Positions 6,583-10,834 of a stretch of DNA of 10,834 bases are shown in pieces. Numbering within the stretch: the first letter of the stretch is position 1; every line of letters begins with the position of its first letter. A program made the position numbers and the translations under genes. The DNA is from Faecalimonas sp. (GTDB lineage Bacteria > Bacillota_A > Clostridia > Lachnospirales > Lachnospiraceae). The notes under the pieces are model-generated. The model was not told the DNA's origin. It was given only the letters and a program-made list of their open reading frames with translations, and did not search any database. The stretch spans positions 1 to 10,834 of the forward strand of contig JAPFCT010000292.1 of assembly GCA_026169575.1 (NCBI GenBank), in the 5' to 3' direction.

Positions 6583-7350
6583 CTAATAAATACTCAAAAT
6601 CATATAAATGAATCCCATTGCCAGCATTTCCACCGGCAATCCGCGGAAGGCTCTTTCTGTCCTTGCAAATTTCAATGTTCTCTTTACTGAAAGGAACAAA
6701 ACAACCGGCACAAGAATCGTCCACACCAGTCCCGCAATTTCTCCAAAGCTTTCCATGTCAAACGGTCTGAGAAAGATTGCCAGAGGAACCACTAACAACA
6801 GACTGTTTGCGTTTGTGATCTTTTTCCTAATGATCCCGTTTGTAAATGCAAGCGCCATACCTGCTGTCAGGAATCCAAAGATTGTTTGCAGAAAGACTTT
6901 CGACTGCATCTCTGTCTCCAGGATCAGATTGCCGAAGATCATTCCAGAACCGAAGAATTCCCGGACAATACTTAGCAGAATCCAAAATCCCCATACAATG
7001 GCGCACTCCCAGAAAAGTTCTCCGTACTCTGCCTCGATCTGCTCTTCCAGCACATGCTTCGCAGCGAAAAGCCCCAAAATCCCAGTCATGATCCAAAGCC
7101 CCGTTGTAACCTGGATCCCAAGATAGGAAAATCCCAGTAAAAACGCAGATGCACTCACTGCTCCGCTTCCGATCAATACGCACAGTTTTAAACTCCAGTC
7201 AGGCACAGCATCCTGCAAAAGATTTTTCAGAAACTCAGCAAATACTACGGACAAAATCACAAGAACACCTGCCGCAAAGGCTTCCTTCATTCCTGCCGAA
7301 AATAATACAATCCCAAAAGCAAAGGCTTCTGCCGGATATCTTAATTTCAT
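6583..7350 (-). CDS. Divergent Rnf/Nqr-type membrane subunit (RnfE-like body, RnfA-like tail)
   Basis: A 255-residue polytopic membrane protein, last gene of the rnf-like operon. Residues about 8-172 follow the RnfE/NqrD pattern, ending in VREFFGSGMIFG (129-140), which matches the family motif REIxGxGTLFG. After a loop, residues about 206-255 (VLFLSVKRTLKFARTERAF, then RGLPVEMLAMGF) resemble the RnfA/NqrE C-terminus. The positions where the family has GLCP and TNCxxxG, whose cysteines hold the membrane [2Fe-2S] centre, read FGIVL (Val15) and MTGILGL (Gly90). The only cysteines are Cys57 and Cys116, at other places. In canonical Rnf, A and E carry electrons across the membrane as a pair. Here one protein seems to replace both and lacks that cluster. 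GGAGG lies 8 bases before the ATG; the gene starts 18 bp after rnfG. The fusion reading comes from remembered family patterns. Confidence 0.8.
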   Translation of the reverse strand: MKLRYPAEAFAFGIVLFSAGMKEAFAAGVLVILSVVFAEFLKNLLQDAVPDWSLKLCVLIGSGAVSASAFLLGFSYLGIQVTTGLWIMTGILGLFAAKHVLEEQIEAEYGELFWECAIVWGFWILLSIVREFFGSGMIFGNLILETEMQSKVFLQTIFGFLTAGMALAFTNGIIRKKITNANSLLLVVPLAIFLRPFDMESFGEIAGLVWTILVPVVLFLSVKRTLKFARTERAFRGLPVEMLAMGFIYMILSIY

Positions 7351-7368
7351 GTCGTATCCTCCGTTTTC

Positions 7369-8304
7369 TTATTTTACTGTCTGTAAAAATTCAAATGCCG
7401 TATTGATCCCCGTTGCGACTGCTGTCGAAGAAATCGTTGCACCGCTCACAGCATCCACCTGCGTTCCGTTTGCAGGAGTTTCCTCTTTCTGTTCGATCCC
7501 TGCCGCCTCATTCATACATTCCTCTGCAAGGCTGATAAATCCACCGATCGAAATACTCACACCGGAAACTGCGTCTGTCTTTCCCTGCTCATCTAGCTTC
7601 AGGAAGTCTAAAGACTGATTTTTCACCACTGCTTTTGCAAGCGCTTCTGCCTGCTCTTTCCAGGTAAGGCCGTCTTCTGTCATCACATACTCTCCTTTTT
7701 CTGACAGCACACTTTTTGTGCTTCCGTCTTCTCCGACTGCTTCCCAGTTTACTTCTGTGATCTTTCCGTCTTTGACTGTCAGTGTCACCTGATCTGTGAA
7801 TCCATTATTGTCAGGCGCTTCTGCTTTTGCCTCGTAAGTTCCGTCCTTCAATTCCTTGAAACCTTCTTTCTCAGATACAGCTTCTTCCTGCTCCTCTTTC
7901 TCAAGGCTCATACCCGGCAGGAATACCGGTGCTTCTGCCCCCTCAAACTGGCTGAGAAATTCTGCATCCGCAACCTTAGATCCAACTCCTTCGGTCTCCT
8001 GCTGTTCTGTGACCTCTACTTTTGTCACTTTCTTTTTCTCTTTGTCAAAGGATACGTCCATAACGATATCTCCGCCATATCCTTTTACTTTTGCAGTGAC
8101 CATATACCCGTTTTCGGTCTCCACCGCTTTTTCAATACCTTCTGCACCATTGACATCCAGTTCTTCTTTTACCTGCGCCTCAGCTGCATCGGATGCGCCT
8201 GCTCCCATATCTTTTACAAGCGCCTTTGAGCCCATGATCACACCAAAAGAAAGTGCTGTGACAACCGCCAGTGCGATAAGTCCTTTTACATCTTTATTTT
8301 TCAT
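7369..8304 (-). CDS. rnfG: RnfG-type flavoprotein subunit with an inserted second FMN-binding domain
   Basis: RnfG is the membrane-anchored subunit whose extracytoplasmic domain carries covalent FMN. This 311-residue protein has one N-terminal membrane anchor (about 8-28). The RnfG flavin domain begins with VKGYGGDIVMDVSFD (73-87) and TEQQETEGVGSKVADAEF (99-116). It ends with DAVSGATISS (284-293), where Thr290 is the expected FMN attachment site. Between them (about 145-265) lies an extra domain: DGTYEAKAEAPDNNGF, then VTLTVKDGKITEVNWEAV, ending in DAVSGVSIS (244-252), a variant site with Ser250 in place of Thr. Standard RnfG is about 200 residues, so the extra length is this insert. An acidic linker (134-147) precedes it. 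GGAGGAAGAAG precedes the ATG; the gene starts 12 bp after rnfD. Attachment would need an ApbE flavin transferase, which is not in the window. Confidence 0.88.
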   Translation of the reverse strand: MKNKDVKGLIALAVVTALSFGVIMGSKALVKDMGAGASDAAEAQVKEELDVNGAEGIEKAVETENGYMVTAKVKGYGGDIVMDVSFDKEKKKVTKVEVTEQQETEGVGSKVADAEFLSQFEGAEAPVFLPGMSLEKEEQEEAVSEKEGFKELKDGTYEAKAEAPDNNGFTDQVTLTVKDGKITEVNWEAVGEDGSTKSVLSEKGEYVMTEDGLTWKEQAEALAKAVVKNQSLDFLKLDEQGKTDAVSGVSISIGGFISLAEECMNEAAGIEQKEETPANGTQVDAVSGATISSTAVATGINTAFEFLQTVK

Positions 8305-8316
8305 CTTCTTCCTCCA

Positions 8317-9264
8317 CTATGCTTCTTTTTTCTTTACTCCATACACATGCTTTTTATAAAGCATAGACAGCATTCCTGCCATACAGTTCGCCGTTAAAAT
8401 ACCAAAACAGATTCCCTCCGGATATCCGCTCAGAATCCGGATTGCCGCGGTGATGATCCCTGCTGCCGCCGCATAGACTAACTTTCCTTTTCTGGATGCA
8501 AAGGCATAATCTGTAAGCATATAACAGCCTCCCATGATCAGACCGCCTCCGAACAGATTTAACAGAATATCCCCGGTAAACAGTCCGTCCGGTCCGAAAA
8601 TAAATGTCAGAGCTGTCACGGTTCCAATATAAGTGACTGCCGCTTCCGCATTTACAATCTTTTTGCAGCATAGATAAGCAAACCCTACCAGGAGCAGCAG
8701 CTTGCTTGTCTCTCCCATCGCCCCGGGCATTTCTCCCAGAAACATCTGCAGGTAGCTGTATCCTGCTTCCGCGCCACTCTTTGCACTGCCCAGGACTGTC
8801 GCTGCCGAAACAGCATCCACCGAAACCGTTCTCGGCGCCACATACTGCATCACCGTTCCCGGCCATGCCACCATGACTAAGAGCCGCCCCATCAGAGCCG
8901 GATTGACAAAGTTATTTCCGATTCCTCCGAACATCTGCTTTACCACTAAAATACTGAATACATCTGCGGCAATAAGCGTCCACACCGGAACCGTGACCGG
9001 CATGTTAAACGCCAATAAAAGCCCGGTAACTACGGCGCTGAAATCTCCTGACGTCACCTGCTTCCCCGTAACCTTCTGCCACAGAAATTCTGTCAGCACA
9101 CATGCGGATACAGAAATTCCTGCCAGATACAATGACTGTATTCCGAAAAAATAGATTGCCCCTAGAAGCGCCGGAATTAACGAAATCGTCACATGCAGCA
9201 TAATGTATCTTGTCGTTCTCTGCGTCCGAAGATGTGGCCCGTTGATCACGCTTGTCTGGCTCAT
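8317..9264 (-). CDS. rnfD: RnfD-type membrane flavoprotein subunit
   Basis: RnfD (NqrB family) is a polytopic inner-membrane subunit that carries covalent FMN and takes part in ion-coupled electron transfer. The 315-residue length is normal. Visible features are an N-terminal tail (SVINGPHLRTQRTTRYIMLHV), several hydrophobic helices, GGIGNNFVNPALMGR (113-127), and DAVSAATVLG (150-159), where Thr156 is the expected FMN site in a SAAT variant of SGAT. GPDGLFTGDILLN (224-236) and the late GYPEGICFGIL (280-290) also fit the family. The start at 9264 is in an ATGA overlap with the rnfC stop, after GGGCGGTGG, which indicates coupled translation. An open frame extends 40 residues further, but that part lies inside rnfC and is not RnfD-like. 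Confidence 0.93.
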   Translation of the reverse strand: MSQTSVINGPHLRTQRTTRYIMLHVTISLIPALLGAIYFFGIQSLYLAGISVSACVLTEFLWQKVTGKQVTSGDFSAVVTGLLLAFNMPVTVPVWTLIAADVFSILVVKQMFGGIGNNFVNPALMGRLLVMVAWPGTVMQYVAPRTVSVDAVSAATVLGSAKSGAEAGYSYLQMFLGEMPGAMGETSKLLLLVGFAYLCCKKIVNAEAAVTYIGTVTALTFIFGPDGLFTGDILLNLFGGGLIMGGCYMLTDYAFASRKGKLVYAAAAGIITAAIRILSGYPEGICFGILTANCMAGMLSMLYKKHVYGVKKKEA

Positions 9265-10613
9265 GATTGATCCACCGCCCTTTCTCTCATTCTCTGCTTC
9301 ACGATATCCCTCGCCATTCTTGTCCGCACAGAAAGTTCCCGTTTGGCAGGGCAGATATAAGAACAGCATCCGCAGGCAATACACTCACTGGCATATAAGC
9401 GTTCACACAGATCATAGTCTTCTTCCAAAAATGCAAACTCAATCTGATACGGAACCAGACCTGCCGGACACACACTCTCACACCCGGCACAGCGGATACA
9501 AGGCTGTTCCTCATACGGACTGTCAGGAAGCACCAAAATTCCGGAGCTGTTCTTTGTCACATAAAAAAGTTCGCTCTCCCCATCCCAGTCAGAAGCCACA
9601 CAGGCACCTGTCATCGGCCCTCCTGCAATGATCCGGTTCTTCTTTTCGGTCACGCCTCCGCAAAGCTCTATCAGCTCTTTTGCTGAAGTTCCGATCGGAA
9701 CCAGATAATTGCCCGGTTCTTTTACACATCTTGTCACTGTCACGATCCTACGGATCAGCGGTGTCTTTCCGAAAAGCATATCTGCCGCCGCTTTTGCAGT
9801 TCCTACATTGGATACAATCGCGCCGATATCTGCCGGAAGTCCTCCCATCGGTACCTCTCTTCCCAGCACAGCCTGGATCAGCTGGCGCTCTCCTCCCTGC
9901 GGATACTGAGCAGGCAATACTTTTACTTCCGCCTCTTTCACCGGTTCTAAAATCTCGCTAAAAATCTTTATCGCCTCCGGCTTGTTATCTTCGATACAAA
10001 GATATGCTTTCGCAGCGCCGGAAGCTTTTAAGAGAAGCCGCATCCCATTTGCCACTGCGTAACTGTGTTCCAGCATTAACCGATAATCGCAGGTCAGAAA
10101 CGGCTCGCACTCTGCCGCATTGATCAGAAGTGCATCAATACTTTTATCCGTCTCATATTTTTTATGTGTTGGAAATCCTGCTCCACCCATTCCGGTCAGA
10201 CCGCCATCACGAAGTCCTTCTATCACTTCTTCTTTTGTAAAACCTTCTATCTCTTCCAGCCTGCTCTCATATTCCTGCGGGCTCTGCTCCTGGATTTCTT
10301 CTCTTTTGATCGTACATGCAAGAATCTTTCTTCCCTGGGCAGCCACTTCTTCTACCCGGAGAACCTTCCCACTCACACTTGCATGCAAAGGCGCCGCCAT
10401 AAACGCCTCAGGAATTCCGATCAGCTGCCCTGCTTCCACCTGATCCTGCGATCTGACTGACAGCCGGCATTTTCCACCTGCAGACTGCTCGGACAAGATC
10501 GTCACTGTCTCAGGCCAGTATTCACGGACAGGCAGGTCCATGGTCATTGCCTTATCATAACCATCTGTGGGATGAATTCCGCCGGGGAATTTCCTCTGCT
10601 TCTTTTTCCACAT
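9261..10613 (-). CDS. rnfC: RnfC-type NADH/FMN and iron-sulfur subunit
   Basis: RnfC is the peripheral cytoplasmic subunit that exchanges electrons with NAD(H) through FMN and two [4Fe-4S] clusters. Counted from the ATG at 10613 (450 residues), the N-terminal FPGGIHP (9-15) is the family hallmark. The flavin/NADH loop is GLTGMGGAGFPTHKKY (138-153), followed by NAAECEPFLTCDYRLM (165-180). Cluster 1 uses Cys372, 375, 378 and 382; cluster 2 uses Cys411, 414, 417 and 421, both C-x2-C-x2-C-x3-CP. The start is uncertain: TTG at 10631 and GTG at 10625 are in frame, and none has a clear ribosome site. The upstream candidates abut a strong hairpin. It is the first gene of the operon, and its stop overlaps the rnfD start by four bases. 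The identity is firm; only the first few residues are in doubt. Confidence 0.93.
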   Translation of the reverse strand: MWKKKQRKFPGGIHPTDGYDKAMTMDLPVREYWPETVTILSEQSAGGKCRLSVRSQDQVEAGQLIGIPEAFMAAPLHASVSGKVLRVEEVAAQGRKILACTIKREEIQEQSPQEYESRLEEIEGFTKEEVIEGLRDGGLTGMGGAGFPTHKKYETDKSIDALLINAAECEPFLTCDYRLMLEHSYAVANGMRLLLKASGAAKAYLCIEDNKPEAIKIFSEILEPVKEAEVKVLPAQYPQGGERQLIQAVLGREVPMGGLPADIGAIVSNVGTAKAAADMLFGKTPLIRRIVTVTRCVKEPGNYLVPIGTSAKELIELCGGVTEKKNRIIAGGPMTGACVASDWDGESELFYVTKNSSGILVLPDSPYEEQPCIRCAGCESVCPAGLVPYQIEFAFLEEDYDLCERLYASECIACGCCSYICPAKRELSVRTRMARDIVKQRMRERAVDQS

Positions 10614-10631
10614 ACGATTTTTCACATGCAA

Positions 10632-10675
10632 ATGAGGCTGCCATCCCGCATTTCCTGCAAGGATGACAGCCTCAT
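10632..10675 (-). terminator. Strong hairpin between rplL and rnfC (terminator or attenuator)
   Basis: ATGAGGCTGCCATCC (10632-10646) and GGATGACAGCCTCAT (10661-10675) pair at 14 of 15 positions around a 14-base loop. It stands about 30 bases after the rplL stop, as expected for the end of a ribosomal protein operon. The T tract after it on the leftward strand is short (CATTTGC), so read-through into rnfC is plausible. It ends only about 20 bases before the rnfC ATG. Confidence 0.7.
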
Positions 10676-10701
10676 CTTATCTTATTGTAATGTTTTCACA
10701 A
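10674..10701 (-). promoter_or_regulatory. Possible rnf-like operon promoter
   Basis: Read leftward, TTGTGA (10701-10696) and TAAGAT (10679-10674) are 16 bp apart. A second pair, TTGTAT and TAAGAT, sits five bases upstream with the same spacing. Transcription would begin near 10667, inside the hairpin, so a message from here would lack the full stem. The boxes are only fair; the operon might instead depend on read-through from rplL. Confidence 0.3.
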
Positions 10702-10707
10702 TACAAT
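10684..10707. promoter_or_regulatory. Palindrome upstream of the rnf-like operon, possible operator
   Basis: ATTGTAATGT (10684-10693) and ACAATACAAT (10698-10707) match at 9 of 10 positions around a 4-base centre. It touches the rplL stop codon and covers the candidate -35 boxes. The leftward core TTGTGA-N5-TTACAA is close to, but one base shorter than, the 18-bp redox-regulator Rex site. No binding protein can be assigned from sequence alone. Confidence 0.4.
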
Positions 10708-10834
10708 TATTTTAAGTTAACTTCAGCACCTTCTGCTTCTAATTTAGCTTTGATTTCTTCAGCTTCTGCTTTAGAGACGCCTTCTTTCACTACCTTAGGA
10801 GCTCCGTCTACTACTTCTTTCGCTTCTTTTAATC
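10707..10834 (-). CDS. rplL: Ribosomal protein L7/L12, C-terminal end (5' part outside window)
   Basis: The last 41 complete codons are visible, including [14 protein letters not shown] and [20 protein letters not shown], the C-terminal domain of L7/L12. This domain recruits translation factors to the ribosome stalk. The protein ends in NLK with TAA at 10709-10707. Codons are A/T-ending and highly biased (AAA, GAA, GCT), unlike the mixed usage in rnfC, as expected for a very highly expressed gene. It is probably the last gene of an rplJ-rplL unit. Confidence 0.95.
   Translation of the reverse strand, partial: LKEAKEVVDGAPKVVKEGVSKAEAEEIKAKLEAEGAEVNLK

Noticed and set aside
9265..9384. 40-codon upstream extension of rnfD
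   Set aside because: It overlaps the conserved Fe-S region of rnfC in another frame and is not RnfD-like. The ATGA overlap start is far better supported.
10685..10701. Rex redox-repressor site upstream of the rnf-like operon
   Set aside because: Half-sites TTGTGA and TTACAA are similar, but the total is 17 bp, not 18, and the symmetry differs. I kept it only as an unassigned palindrome.

Overview
The window looks like a chromosomal segment from an anaerobic, gut-type Firmicute (class Clostridia, most plausibly Lachnospiraceae). The reasons are the family mix (selenium/molybdenum-hydroxylase accessory genes, an Rnf-type operon, a large cytosolic transglutaminase-fold protein), strong GGAGG-type ribosome sites, and the Clostridia-like L7/L12 tail at the right edge. 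There are nine protein genes, two of them cut by the window edges. I see no tRNA, rRNA, CRISPR array, insertion sequence or phage gene, and no gene-free stretch reaches 300 bases.

Left block (1-3666), molybdenum cofactor. Two divergent units share one 91-bp control region (1423-1513). Leftward: a MoeA/MogA-like molybdopterin-binding protein (TTG start) and then moaC, joined by a TAATG stop/start overlap; moaC runs off the left edge. Rightward: a MobA-like nucleotidyltransferase domain fused to a ModE-type winged helix, then an XdhC/CoxI-type cofactor maturation protein. The control region holds two face-to-face promoters and a 28-bp palindrome with the geometry of a ModE operator. This suggests that the fusion protein controls its own gene and the opposite unit. 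The NTP-transferase half appears to have lost its usual nucleotide-loop and metal residues, so it may be a sensor more than an enzyme. Between the fusion gene and xdhC lies a 32-33 bp tandem array that looks like repeated copies of the last 11 codons of the fusion gene; its last copy supplies the xdhC ribosome site.

Middle (3667-6582). A hairpin terminator separates xdhC from a convergent 849-residue transglutaminase-fold protein. That protein has one intact-looking Cys/His active site, a second degenerate copy and a thioredoxin-like tail without cysteines. It has its own extended -10 promoter.

Right block (6583-10834), leftward. The end of rplL is followed by a compact Rnf-like operon, rnfC-rnfD-rnfG-(rnfE/A-like), closed by a terminator. 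RnfC, RnfD and RnfG keep their recognisable Fe-S or flavinylation motifs. RnfB is absent, and a single 255-residue membrane protein stands in place of both RnfA and RnfE. It reads like an RnfE body joined to an RnfA tail, and lacks the membrane cysteines that hold the [2Fe-2S] centre in canonical Rnf/Nqr. RnfG carries an inserted extra domain with a variant flavinylation motif. This reduced Rnf variant is the best candidate for an undescribed system here. The ModE-like circuit and the codon-derived array come next.
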